In this document: one piece after another, positions 17,314-25,412 of the stretch
Layout of the letters: each line of letters begins with the position of its first letter
How positions within the stretch are numbered: the first letter of the stretch is position 1
From: Pollutimonas sp035515055
Lineage (GTDB): Bacteria > Pseudomonadota > Gammaproteobacteria > Burkholderiales > Burkholderiaceae_B
Reading direction: 5' to 3'
Assembly (NCBI GenBank): GCA_035515055.1
Contig: DATJBV010000015.1
Coordinates: 1-64,000, forward strand
DNA length: 64,000 nt
Notes under the pieces: generated by a model
The model's input: the letters and a program-made list of their open reading frames with translations, nothing else
Database searches by the model: none
Told to the model about the DNA's origin: nothing
Made by a program: the position numbers and the translations under genes

Positions 17314-18063
17314 CTAGCCCCGGAATCCCATATTGTGCGAGACGATTTGCGCGCAACGGATGACTTCCGGCGCGAATTTTTTCATGCGGGCCGTGGTCAA
17401 CCTGTCCAGTGGTCCCGAAATTCCCAGCGCCGCAATAGGCTCGCCCCGGTTATTGAACACGGCCACCCCTACTCCCCCCACGCCTTCACGCCACTCCCCA
17501 CGATTGACGGCGTATCCCGTCTTCACCACGTTGGCCAGATCTTTCTTCAGCGCCAAGGGCGTCGGCAGTGTGGCCTTGGTATGCCGGGTAAGCGAATCCG
17601 AATAGCGGTCGATATAAGACGCGGCTTGATGGGCGAGCAATGCCTTGCCCGTAGCCACCGCGTAAGCGGGAGCGCGCCCGCCCACCATGGAGTAGGCGCG
17701 TATGGGTTGCGGCGAATCGATCTTGTCGATATAAACCACATCAAAGCCGTCGAGCACAGACAAATGGACGGTTTCGCCGGTCGTCTCGGCCAACATGCGC
17801 ATCGCCTGAATGGCTTCTTTACGCACGTCCAGTTGGGCCAGTTGTCGCGCCCCTAATTCGAACAGGCGGATTGTTCCCCTATACCCGCCGCCTTGCTCGT
17901 CCTTCGTCACATACCCCGCATGCACAAGCGTCTGCAGGGTGCGATGCGCGTTGCTCCGCGTCAGGCCCACCAAGGCAGCCAGCTCGTCGATGGTTCGAGG
18001 CGAGTTTTTTGCCTCGGTGACGGCTTCGAGAACCATCAAGCCTTTCAACAGTGTCTTGTCCAT
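17314..18063 (-). CDS. IclR-family transcriptional regulator
   Basis: Catabolic regulator of 249 residues. The N-terminal HTH runs over about 5-60 (LLKGLMVLEAV, LVGLTRSNAHRTLQTL) and the effector domain contains VYIDKIDSPQPIRAYS near 110 and VNRGEWREGVGGVGVAVF near 195. It is divergent from the Bug receptor gene at 18275, and the gap contains a strong promoter with a perfect dyad at the start point, a likely repression site for this protein. Its effector is presumably related to the Bug or downstream transport substrate. Confidence 0.92.
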   Translation of the reverse strand: MDKTLLKGLMVLEAVTEAKNSPRTIDELAALVGLTRSNAHRTLQTLVHAGYVTKDEQGGGYRGTIRLFELGARQLAQLDVRKEAIQAMRMLAETTGETVHLSVLDGFDVVYIDKIDSPQPIRAYSMVGGRAPAYAVATGKALLAHQAASYIDRYSDSLTRHTKATLPTPLALKKDLANVVKTGYAVNRGEWREGVGGVGVAVFNNRGEPIAALGISGPLDRLTTARMKKFAPEVIRCAQIVSHNMGFRG

Positions 18064-18145
18064 CGCTCAGGGTTTCGATAGGTAAAACCGGCAAGATACC
18101 ATGGCTGCCCTCCGGAACGCCGCCCGCTATGCCTTCAGTTAGCCA

Positions 18146-18174
18146 TTGACACGTCGCAGGCCCCCGCCTATATT
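18146..18174 (+). promoter_or_regulatory. Strong sigma-70 promoter of the Bug receptor gene
   Basis: TTGACA (18146-18151, perfect consensus), a 17-base spacer and TATATT (18169-18174, five of six) form the best promoter in the window. Transcription would begin near 18181, leaving a leader of about 94 bases before the Bug ATG at 18275. Confidence 0.7.
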
Positions 18175-18181
18175 AATTTTT

Positions 18182-18203
18182 ATATAGGACACGCATCCTA
18201 TAT
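18182..18203. promoter_or_regulatory. Putative IclR operator overlapping the transcription start
   Basis: Perfect inverted repeat ATATAGGA-N6-TCCTATAT placed at about +1 to +22 of the preceding promoter, followed by a further TTTTAGGAT half-site-like element. This position suits repression by the divergent IclR-family gene. The repeat is seen directly; the binding protein is inferred. Confidence 0.55.
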
Positions 18204-18274
18204 TTTAGGATTTAACCAGCGAGCTGACGCAGCCTGGCGGCAGAAAACTGGAAAAAATAAATGGAAGAGACAAA

Positions 18275-19249
18275 ATGAACCTACGCAGACTCTCGACAGC
18301 ATTTCTCTACACGGCAGCCATATGCCTGGCCAGTCCGGTCATGGCTGCGCAAACCTTTCCTTCAAAACCCATCAAGTTTGTCATTCCCTATCCCCCTGGC
18401 GGCACGTCGGACACGCTGGGCCGCCTCGTGGCCGACGGGATGGCCAAGCAGCTTGGTCAACCCGTCATTGTCGAGAACCGACCCGGCGCCGCCACGGTCA
18501 TCGGCACCGACAATGTGGCGAAAAGCCAGCCGGACGGCTATACCGTATTGCTCACCAGTCCGGGCGTTGCGATCAATGCCTCCATGCGTACCAACCTTAC
18601 CTACGACACCAACCGCGACATACAACACATTGCCACGCTTGCCGAACTTCCCATGGCCATCTTCGCGCAGGCGAAGGGTTCGCTAGATTCGGTGAACGAT
18701 ATCCTTGCCGCCGCCCGCCAGAATCCGGCCGCCGTAACCTACGGAACGGCAGGCACGGGGTCCACGGGCCACCTCACCATCAAACTGATGGAGCACCTCA
18801 CCAAGACCGAACTGCTGCACGTGCCATTCCAGGGATCCGCGCCCTCGGTCAATGCGGCCGCCGGCAATCACGTGCAACTTGCCGTGGATACGGTGTACTT
18901 GGGCAAGCCCATGATCGATGCGGGCAAACTGAAGGCCATCGTCACGTTCGGCGAGCAACGATCGTCGCTGTTGCCCGACACGCCTACCGCACTGGAAAGC
19001 GGCCTGCCCAAACTGATTTCAACGGCGTGGTACGCCATTGCCGTCAGGCGCGGAACCCCGGCGGAGATCACTCAGCGCTTGAATACCGCGATTACGACGA
19101 CCTTGTCCCAGCCGAATGTCAACGAGGCGCTGCAGCGCATGGGCTTTCAGGTTATCGGCGATACGCCCGATCAGGCGGAAAACCGCTTCCAGGGCGAAAT
19201 GAAAAAGATGGCTGATGCCGTGCGCCTGTCTGGCGTTACGGTTCCCTGA
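18275..19249 (+). CDS. Bug-family (TctC-like) tripartite tricarboxylate receptor protein
   Basis: Exported periplasmic receptor of 324 residues. Signal peptide MNLRRLSTAFLYTAAICLA to about residue 25 (MAAQ), then VIPYPPGGTSDTLGRLVAD near 38 and VIVENRPGAATVIG near 65, both family hallmarks. The TYGTAGTGSTGHL segment near 150 is the usual carboxylate-binding loop. No permease lies beside it. A terminator-like hairpin follows, separating it from the orphan ABC binding protein downstream. Confidence 0.93.
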   Translation: MNLRRLSTAFLYTAAICLASPVMAAQTFPSKPIKFVIPYPPGGTSDTLGRLVADGMAKQLGQPVIVENRPGAATVIGTDNVAKSQPDGYTVLLTSPGVAINASMRTNLTYDTNRDIQHIATLAELPMAIFAQAKGSLDSVNDILAAARQNPAAVTYGTAGTGSTGHLTIKLMEHLTKTELLHVPFQGSAPSVNAAAGNHVQLAVDTVYLGKPMIDAGKLKAIVTFGEQRSSLLPDTPTALESGLPKLISTAWYAIAVRRGTPAEITQRLNTAITTTLSQPNVNEALQRMGFQVIGDTPDQAENRFQGEMKKMADAVRLSGVTVP

Positions 19250-19291
19250 TCGTTCCCCAGCTCGGCCATTCGTAATAACCCTCACGGCCCT

Positions 19292-19316
19292 CTGCCTTTG
19301 GCAAAGCGGCAGTTTT
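19292..19316 (+). terminator. Probable rho-independent terminator after the Bug gene
   Basis: CTGCC and GGCAG enclose an inner TTT-GGC-AAA pairing, followed by TTTT. It lies 43 bases after the Bug stop codon, so the genes from 19495 on probably have their own promoter in the remaining gap of about 180 bases, where I see no convincing consensus boxes. Confidence 0.5.
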
Positions 19317-19494
19317 GGAAATGCGAATGGCCGGAAATTTCCGCGCGCCTCTATACTCTTGCGAAATGCCCCCACGACAAGTACAAGAATAAGGCGGGGA
19401 TGGTTGTCCGCGCTATTTGGCGTCCGGTCGTTGTCTTCGTGACGCCGTTGTTTTCAGCTTTGGTATTCAACGCATTACAACGACGGAGACTACT

Positions 19495-20796
19495 ATGATC
19501 AAACGCAAGATCGCCCGATTACTGAGTGTGGCACTGCTGGCAGGCGCGGGCGCAATGGCTCACGCAGCGGAAAAACCCCAGGAACTGGCAATTGGCATCT
19601 CCACGTATCTGTCCGGACCCGCATCCGTGTTCGGCGTGCCCGCACGCGATGCCGCTGAACTTCTTATCCAGCAAATGAACGCCAACGGCGGTATCGGCGG
19701 CGCCAAGCTGGTGCCAAGCTATATCGACGAGGGCGGCGGGGGCGAAAAGCTGCTGTCCGAATACAGGCGTCTTGCTGAAGGCGGCACGAAAGTCATGCTA
19801 GCCGCCATTTCCAGCGGGCACTGCAACATCATTGCTCCCGTGGCCGAGGACCTGAAGGTGCTCAATATCCTATGGGATTGCGGCACCCAGAACGCCCTGG
19901 AGGGCAAGAATTATAAATACGTGGTACGTACCGAGGCCAATGCCACCATAGAAATGGTTGCCCAGGTCCTGTATTTGCTGAAAGCCAAGCCGGACTTCAA
20001 AACCATTGCGATTGTGAATCAGGACTATGCGTGGGGCCGCGACTCGCGCGATCTCTTCCTTGCCGCGCTCAAACGCTTCAAGCCCGACGTCAAGGTCGTT
20101 GCCGAAATGTTCCCCAAGTTCGGCGCGGCCGATTTCTCGACGGAAATCAGCCGGCTGCAAGCGCTGCGTCCCGACGTGGTCATGTCCACCTCCTGGGGCG
20201 GCGATCTGGACAATTTCGTGCGCCAGGCCAATCAACGCAATCTTTTCAAGAATTCCACATTCGTCCTGTCGCTGGCCGAAAGCTCACTGGAGCGCCTGGG
20301 TGATGCCTTGCCCGAAGGCGTGATCATCGGTGCGCGCGGCGACCACTATTTCCTTCACCCCGAAACCAAGGACGATCCGGCCCACCAGGCCTTCGTCAAG
20401 GCGTTTCATGAAAAAACCGGCGCCTATCCGATTTATCCCACGTACCACATGGCCCAGGCGCTCAACGGCCTGAAAGCCGGCTACGAGAAGGCCATCAAGG
20501 ACAATGGCGGCAATTGGCCCAGCACCGAACAAGTCGCCGCCGCCATGCACGACATTACGTTCAAGGGATTTGGGCGCGATGTCGTCATCTCCCGTCCCGA
20601 TGGCCAGGCGCTCGAGGCGCAACTTTTCGGCATCACGAAAAAGAGCGACAAATACCCGTTCAAGGTGCTCGACAAGGCAATGATCATTCCCGCGGAACTG
20701 GTAACGCCGCCCGCCGGGCAAAACTCCATGGAGTGGATCGAAAAGACCCTGGACACCAAGGTGTTGGACGACGCCAGCATCAAGTCATTCAACTAA
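19495..20796 (+). CDS. Orphan LIV-type ABC transporter substrate-binding protein
   Basis: Periplasmic type 1 binding protein of 433 residues. The signal peptide (MIKRKIARLL to AHAA, about residue 24) is followed by AIGISTYLSGPASVFGVPA. The ATG at 19495 is preferred over the earlier in-frame start because it opens the signal peptide; the only weak ribosome site is CGGAG. It is a paralogue of the binding protein at 9718 but has no LivHM permease beside it; instead it leads an exported metallo-beta-lactamase-fold gene and an ABC-2-type system. It may share the permease of another operon or act as a sensor or scavenger; neither is shown. Confidence 0.92.
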   Translation: MIKRKIARLLSVALLAGAGAMAHAAEKPQELAIGISTYLSGPASVFGVPARDAAELLIQQMNANGGIGGAKLVPSYIDEGGGGEKLLSEYRRLAEGGTKVMLAAISSGHCNIIAPVAEDLKVLNILWDCGTQNALEGKNYKYVVRTEANATIEMVAQVLYLLKAKPDFKTIAIVNQDYAWGRDSRDLFLAALKRFKPDVKVVAEMFPKFGAADFSTEISRLQALRPDVVMSTSWGGDLDNFVRQANQRNLFKNSTFVLSLAESSLERLGDALPEGVIIGARGDHYFLHPETKDDPAHQAFVKAFHEKTGAYPIYPTYHMAQALNGLKAGYEKAIKDNGGNWPSTEQVAAAMHDITFKGFGRDVVISRPDGQALEAQLFGITKKSDKYPFKVLDKAMIIPAELVTPPAGQNSMEWIEKTLDTKVLDDASIKSFN

Positions 20797-20839
20797 CGTA
20801 GCAGTTCGCAGTTCCGCCTATTTCCCAACGGAGACCAGC

Positions 20840-21688
20840 ATGAAACGACAATTCATGAAAGCGGTTGTGGCTGGCGCGCTGTTTGCGGCCAGCACGTTCG
20901 CCGCCGCGCAGGATATCAAGTTGTGGCAACTGACCAGTGGATCGCTCACCCTGGACAAAGGCTGGCTGACCGCCATGTCCGGCGTCGGCACGCGCATCAA
21001 AATACCGGTGGCCATGTACGTCATACAGCACCCGCGTGGCCTTGTACTGTTCGACACCGGGAACAACGTGGCCGTCTCCGATGGCAATTGCGCAAATTAC
21101 TGGGGAGAAGGCCTGTGCGGCGCCTTCACCGCCGAGCAAACACGGGACGAAGTCATCGACCGGCAATTGGCGAAGCTCGGATTCAAGGCCGAAGACGTGA
21201 CCCATGTTGTCTATTCCCACTTCCACCTGGACCATGCGGGCAATATCAAGCTTTTCCCCAAGGCCAAGCATGTTGTCCAAAAGGAAGAGCTTCGCGCGGC
21301 CTGGTGGCCTGAAAAGTTTCAACGCGCCGCCTATGTCTTGAAGGACTACGACGGAACGCGCGATTACGATTTCATCCAGCTCACCGGCGACTTCGATTTA
21401 TTCAACGATGGCAGCATGGTCGTGCTGGATACCAAAGGCCATACGCAGGGCCATCAGTCGCTGCAGGTAAAGCTAAAGAATACCGGCACCCTGCTGCTTG
21501 CGGCCGATGCGATTTATACGGCGGAGAACGAGGCCGGCGTGATTCCCGGCATTACCTGGAACACCAATTTATCCATGCAGTCGATCGACCGCTTGAAGCA
21601 AATTCGCGACGCAACGCGGGGACACATCTGGTACAGCCACGATGCCAACCAGTATGGCGAACATGCTCACGACAAAGCCTACGACTAG
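20840..21688 (+). CDS. Exported metallo-beta-lactamase-fold hydrolase, N-acyl-homoserine-lactonase-like
   Basis: Di-zinc hydrolase of 282 residues. A signal peptide (MKRQFMKAVV to AAAQ, about residue 24) sends it to the periplasm. Metal ligands are H127, H129, D131 and H132 (SHFHLDHAG), H201 (KGHTQGH), D223 (LAADAIY) and H267, the full set of the AttM/AiiA-type lactonase branch. Lactone hydrolysis is therefore the best guess, though related enzymes open other cyclic esters. A family-typical lactonase is cytoplasmic, so export is notable. An AACGGAGA ribosome site precedes the ATG. The ABC ATPase gene starts 9 bases after its stop. Confidence 0.88.
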   Translation: MKRQFMKAVVAGALFAASTFAAAQDIKLWQLTSGSLTLDKGWLTAMSGVGTRIKIPVAMYVIQHPRGLVLFDTGNNVAVSDGNCANYWGEGLCGAFTAEQTRDEVIDRQLAKLGFKAEDVTHVVYSHFHLDHAGNIKLFPKAKHVVQKEELRAAWWPEKFQRAAYVLKDYDGTRDYDFIQLTGDFDLFNDGSMVVLDTKGHTQGHQSLQVKLKNTGTLLLAADAIYTAENEAGVIPGITWNTNLSMQSIDRLKQIRDATRGHIWYSHDANQYGEHAHDKAYD

Positions 21689-21697
21689 GCCCCCCGC

Positions 21698-22669
21698 ATG
21701 GCGTCCATCGTAGTCGACAGCGTCAACAAGTTCTTCGGCACCCGCCAGGTCTTGCACGATCTTTCCTTTCGTGTAGCGCCTGGCGAGATCGTAGGCCTCC
21801 TGGGTCCAAACGGAAGCGGGAAGACAACCACGCTTCGGCTCATTGCCGGCTACTACCAGGCCGACTCGGGTGTGCTTGAGGTTCAGGGCATGAGGAGACA
21901 AGGCGCAGGCGGACGGTCGCATGCTTATGTCGGGTATTTGCCGGAACGCGCGCCGCTATACGATTCCCTCACTGTGCTCCAATTCCTGAGGTTTGTCGCC
22001 AGTTGCAAGGGACTGAAGGGCAAACGGCTGTCGTCGTCGGTCGATGCCTCGCTCCAGGCGTTCGACTTGGCGTCCGTCGCCAAGACAGCCATAGGCCGGT
22101 TGTCGAAGGGCTTTCGCCAACGTGTGGGGCTGGGGCAGGCAATACTGGGCGACCCGGCGGTCTTGCTGCTCGACGAAGCAACCAATGGCCTCGATCCCAT
22201 GCAAATTATCGAGGCCAGGGAAATGATACGGCGCGCAGCCGCCGGGCGGGCCGTCGTCTTCAGCAGCCACCTTATGCAAGAGGTACAGGCGCTGTGCACG
22301 CGCGCCATCGTCCTGCGCCGTGGGCGACTCATCACCGACATACCGTTGAACTCGCGCACCAACCCGCGCAGTGCCATCGTCTTGCTGCACTGGGAAGGCG
22401 TAGCAATTGCGCCGCTTACCGAAGCCATCAAGGCGCTGGACGGCGTATTGCAAGTAGACGCCACAGCGCCCGCCGCGCCGAACCAGGCATATGCATTAAG
22501 AGTCCGCTTTGCCTCGCATCCGCGTTCGCTGAATGCCCTGCTGGCGTGCGCACTTGCCTGGGGACATGTTCGCGACGTATTTTTCGAGAGCGAAAACGTG
22601 GAAGACATTCTGGTAAAAGCGGTACGCGAAAGCGACCGCCAGTCGGCTTTGCCCGAGCACGCCACATGA
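21698..22669 (+). CDS. ABC transporter ATP-binding protein (GldA/NosF-like)
   Basis: Cytoplasmic ATPase (323 residues) of an ABC-2-type system. Walker A is GPNGSGKT at 36-43, signature LSKGFRQRVGLGQ near 130, Walker B VLLLDEATNGLDP near 150, and the switch histidine in SSHLMQEV near 190. The C-terminal 100 residues are an extra domain common in GldA-like proteins. The stop overlaps the permease start (ATGA). Together with the next three genes it forms a Gld-type unit, which in non-gliding Proteobacteria has no agreed substrate. Confidence 0.9.
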   Translation: MASIVVDSVNKFFGTRQVLHDLSFRVAPGEIVGLLGPNGSGKTTTLRLIAGYYQADSGVLEVQGMRRQGAGGRSHAYVGYLPERAPLYDSLTVLQFLRFVASCKGLKGKRLSSSVDASLQAFDLASVAKTAIGRLSKGFRQRVGLGQAILGDPAVLLLDEATNGLDPMQIIEAREMIRRAAAGRAVVFSSHLMQEVQALCTRAIVLRRGRLITDIPLNSRTNPRSAIVLLHWEGVAIAPLTEAIKALDGVLQVDATAPAAPNQAYALRVRFASHPRSLNALLACALAWGHVRDVFFESENVEDILVKAVRESDRQSALPEHAT

Positions 22670-23379
22670 ACGCCCTTCGGGCCGTCTTCATCAAAGAGCT
22701 GCGCGAGTATTTCGCGATGCCAATCGCATTGGCCGTCGTGGCCATATTCTGGGCGCTCTGCGGCTACTTGTTCAGTTTCCATCTGTTCTTCGTGAATACC
22801 GCACAAATGGTCACGTCGTTCCACAACATGATCATCCTGATGATGCTGGTCATGCCCCTGCTTACCATGCGCATCCTTGCCGAAGAGAACAAGACCGGGA
22901 CCATCGAACTGCTGCTCACGCTACCCATGAGCGACTACGCCACTGTAATGGGCAAGTACCTTGCGGGGCTGTTCATTGTCTTCCTGATGCTTGCCGGCAC
23001 GGCTACCGCCGTCATACCTCTGGTCTTCTATGGCGATCCCGACCTCGGTCCCATCCTGGGCGGCTATCTTGGCACGTTTGCGTTCGGCGCCATGTTCCTT
23101 GCGCTCGGCCTTGCGGTATCCAGCGCCTGCTCGAACCAGGTGGTGGCGGCCCTCCTTACCTGGGGCATTCTTGTGTTGCTGTGGTTCATCGACTACCCGG
23201 CGGCCTTCGACTTCTTCCCGCTGCTGTCCGCCGGACTGCTGCACCTGTCCCTGTCGTCGCAGCACGTCGACCTTATCCGTGGCGTGTTGTCGGGTAGCGC
23301 CCTGGTCTACTTCGCCTCCGTCATTGCGTTTTCTTTATTCATCGCCGTACAGGTATTGCGCCTGCGGAGAATGCGGTGA
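22666..23379 (+). CDS. ABC-2-type permease (GldF-like)
   Basis: Six-span inner-membrane permease of 237 residues, beginning MNALRAVFIKELREYF, a typical ABC-2 opening; the MRILAEENKTGTIELLLTLPMS segment near residue 65 is the coupling region found in GldF/NosY-like permeases. The ATG at 22666 overlaps the ATPase stop. The stop likewise overlaps the next GTG start. A longer frame from 22003 merely reads the ATPase gene in another frame. Confidence 0.9.
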   Translation: MNALRAVFIKELREYFAMPIALAVVAIFWALCGYLFSFHLFFVNTAQMVTSFHNMIILMMLVMPLLTMRILAEENKTGTIELLLTLPMSDYATVMGKYLAGLFIVFLMLAGTATAVIPLVFYGDPDLGPILGGYLGTFAFGAMFLALGLAVSSACSNQVVAALLTWGILVLLWFIDYPAAFDFFPLLSAGLLHLSLSSQHVDLIRGVLSGSALVYFASVIAFSLFIAVQVLRLRRMR

Positions 23380-24767
23380 ACATCGGCGGCCCGAATCGAT
23401 GGCGCATCGGCACGAAGGTGATGCTGCCCATTCTTGCCGTGGCCAGCCTTTTGTTTGCCCTTAATATTTGGGCCTACAAGAATTTAGGCCGGCTCGACCT
23501 TACGAGCGCCCAGGTTTATTCCATCAGTCCTGAAACCCGTCGCATCATCGCCCAGGTCAAGCAACCGGTAAACGTTACCTGGTTTTATGATTTGCGCAAT
23601 AAAAGCATGGTCGACGCACTTGATCTATTAAAACAGTACCAGAAGGCAAATCCCTTGATACAGGTGCGCGGCGTCGATCCCGGCCTGCATCCCGCCCTGG
23701 CAAGGCAGTTTGGCATTCAGTTCGCCGGCAGCGCCGTGTTCCAGGCGCCGGGCAAGACAATCACGATCAATGGCGGCACGGAAACCGACTTTTCGAATGG
23801 CCTGATCCACGCGCTTACCCAAGTCAGGCAAACCATCTGCTTCACCCAGGGCCACCTGGAATCAAATCCGTTCAGCCTGATGCACCTGGACGACAACGAG
23901 GATCACGGCGAGGATGAAAACGTCGTCGCCCGCATCGAATTGCACGAACGGCATGGCATGGCCATGGCGCGAAACGCGCTTGAAACGCTAGGCTATACCG
24001 TTCGCTCGGTCCTGCCGGCCCAGGGACTATCTACTTACAACGGTTGCGACCTGGTGATCGTGGCAGGACCAAAACGTGCCTTCCAGCCCCGGAATGCCGA
24101 TGTGCTGAACGACTATTTGCTGAAGGGAGGCTCGGCCATGCTAATGCTGGAGCCGGATTCCGATCATGGACTGGATCGCGTATTGGACAGTTTCGGCATA
24201 CGCCACCGATCCGGCGCGGTGAGCGACATGGGTCAACACTACCAAAGCGACGCCACGACCCCCGCCGTTAGCGACTACACGCGCCATGCCATTACGCGCA
24301 ACGTGCCCGTTTCCGTGTTTCCTGGCGTCTCATCCTTTACGCCGGCCGAGAACGGCTTGAAGGAAGCCGTTGTCGTGACTCCCCTGGTGCTTAGCAGCGA
24401 AAAGTCCTATCTCGGCCGCGCCAAGGAAGAGCTGGACCGCAGAACTCTCATGCTGATCGCGGCGCGCCGCATCGCAGACGCACCCCTTGCCCAAGGCGGC
24501 AAGCGGGCGTCCCTGGTGCTTGCCGGCGATGCCGATTTTGCGACAAACCATTACTACGCATTGCTGGGCAACGCCGCTCTGTTCTTGAATACCGTCAATT
24601 ACATGACTCGGCAAAATTCGTTAATCGACATTCAACCTCGGCACTACCAGGCGAAAGGCGTCCGCCTGACGAACCGGCAAATGCAGTCGAGCTTTTTCAT
24701 AAGTTCCGTCCTTCTTCCATCGATTGCGGTCGCGGTTGGCTTGATTCTTTGGTGGAGGCGTCGCTGA
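23376..24767 (+). CDS. GldG-like membrane-anchored ABC auxiliary protein
   Basis: A 463-residue protein with one N-terminal membrane helix (about 17-35), a large periplasmic domain and a C-terminal helix (about 438-458) ending in WWRRR. The opening LDLTSAQVYSISPETRRII and FYDLRNKSMVDALDLLKQYQ match the GldG/ABC-type uncharacterised auxiliary family. Residues 170-193 hold an acidic and histidine-rich loop (HLDDNEDHGEDENV, then HERHG) that may bind metal. A GTG start at 23376 overlaps the permease stop. It probably works with the permease and the next gene in the envelope. Confidence 0.85.
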   Translation: MNIGGPNRWRIGTKVMLPILAVASLLFALNIWAYKNLGRLDLTSAQVYSISPETRRIIAQVKQPVNVTWFYDLRNKSMVDALDLLKQYQKANPLIQVRGVDPGLHPALARQFGIQFAGSAVFQAPGKTITINGGTETDFSNGLIHALTQVRQTICFTQGHLESNPFSLMHLDDNEDHGEDENVVARIELHERHGMAMARNALETLGYTVRSVLPAQGLSTYNGCDLVIVAGPKRAFQPRNADVLNDYLLKGGSAMLMLEPDSDHGLDRVLDSFGIRHRSGAVSDMGQHYQSDATTPAVSDYTRHAITRNVPVSVFPGVSSFTPAENGLKEAVVVTPLVLSSEKSYLGRAKEELDRRTLMLIAARRIADAPLAQGGKRASLVLAGDADFATNHYYALLGNAALFLNTVNYMTRQNSLIDIQPRHYQAKGVRLTNRQMQSSFFISSVLLPSIAVAVGLILWWRRR

Positions 24768-25319
24768 ATGACTGAACACGTTCGCACGATTTTCTGGCTG
24801 GCGCTGCTATTGGGCGGAATCGTGTTGTCGGGCATACAGCTCGGAGCCGACAATCTGCCCGTCCGGCCCATCCATGAAGGGCATCACCACGGGAACCAGC
24901 ATGAGCCCCATCGACTGTACTTCTGGGAACCGGAGCAGGTCAGAACTCTACTGCTGCAAAACGTCGAAGGTCAGGAAAAGCGATTCACCCGGGATGCATA
25001 TGCGCGATGGACATCGCCACAGGGGGCGAGCGCTGGCGCCTTCGATGCGGAGGCCTATGTATCGCTGCTGTCGCGTGCACGTATCGACCGGGAATTTCCT
25101 GCCGACAAGGAAACGCTTCATACCTACGGGCTATCGCCCGCCGTCCTCCGTGTTCGTGTCCTGGACGCCAATGGCTCCGTCCTCGCCGACCTTATCGTTG
25201 GGGAACGCACGCCGGACGGCTACGGCCGCTATGTCTTTGTACCGACCGATAGCAACGTGCTGATCATTCCTAATTATCAGTTCGAAGCAGCGCTCAGGGC
25301 CTTGCATCCTGCAACCTGA
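24768..25319 (+). CDS. DUF4340-like membrane-anchored protein with histidine-rich segment
   Basis: Last gene of the Gld-type unit, starting directly after the GldG-like stop. The 183 residues comprise an N-terminal anchor (about 8-25) and a periplasmic domain resembling DUF4340 (LYFWEPEQVRTLLL, TYGLSPAVLRVRVLDANG, LIVGERTPDGYGRYVFV). Residues 36-48 (HEGHHHGNQHEPH) contain six histidines in thirteen, which suggests metal binding and is not a usual trait of the family as I know it. The protein is shorter than many DUF4340 members. Function unknown; the link with the ABC system follows from gene order. Confidence 0.75.
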   Translation: MTEHVRTIFWLALLLGGIVLSGIQLGADNLPVRPIHEGHHHGNQHEPHRLYFWEPEQVRTLLLQNVEGQEKRFTRDAYARWTSPQGASAGAFDAEAYVSLLSRARIDREFPADKETLHTYGLSPAVLRVRVLDANGSVLADLIVGERTPDGYGRYVFVPTDSNVLIIPNYQFEAALRALHPAT

Positions 25320-25363
25320 CTTGCGTTCGCTTACACCCCCACGCTCGGCGCCCTGCGATGCAA

Positions 25364-25372
25364 TGCTATGAT
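25364..25372 (+). promoter_or_regulatory. Extended -10 promoter element of the transglycosylase gene
   Basis: TGCTATGAT is an extended -10 element (TG-N-TATGAT) in a locally AT-rich gap. No good -35 box precedes it, as is normal for this promoter class. It lies about 40 bases before the ATG at 25413. Confidence 0.4.
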
Positions 25373-25412
25373 TAAAAACAAAAATTAGCGGCGCCACGTG
25401 CGCCAGGGCCCA

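Noticed and set aside
20840..21688. Quorum-quenching locus
   Set aside because: The lactonase-type fold is clear, but no LuxI or LuxR gene is in the window and the family hydrolyses several lactones, so a role in quorum sensing is not claimed.
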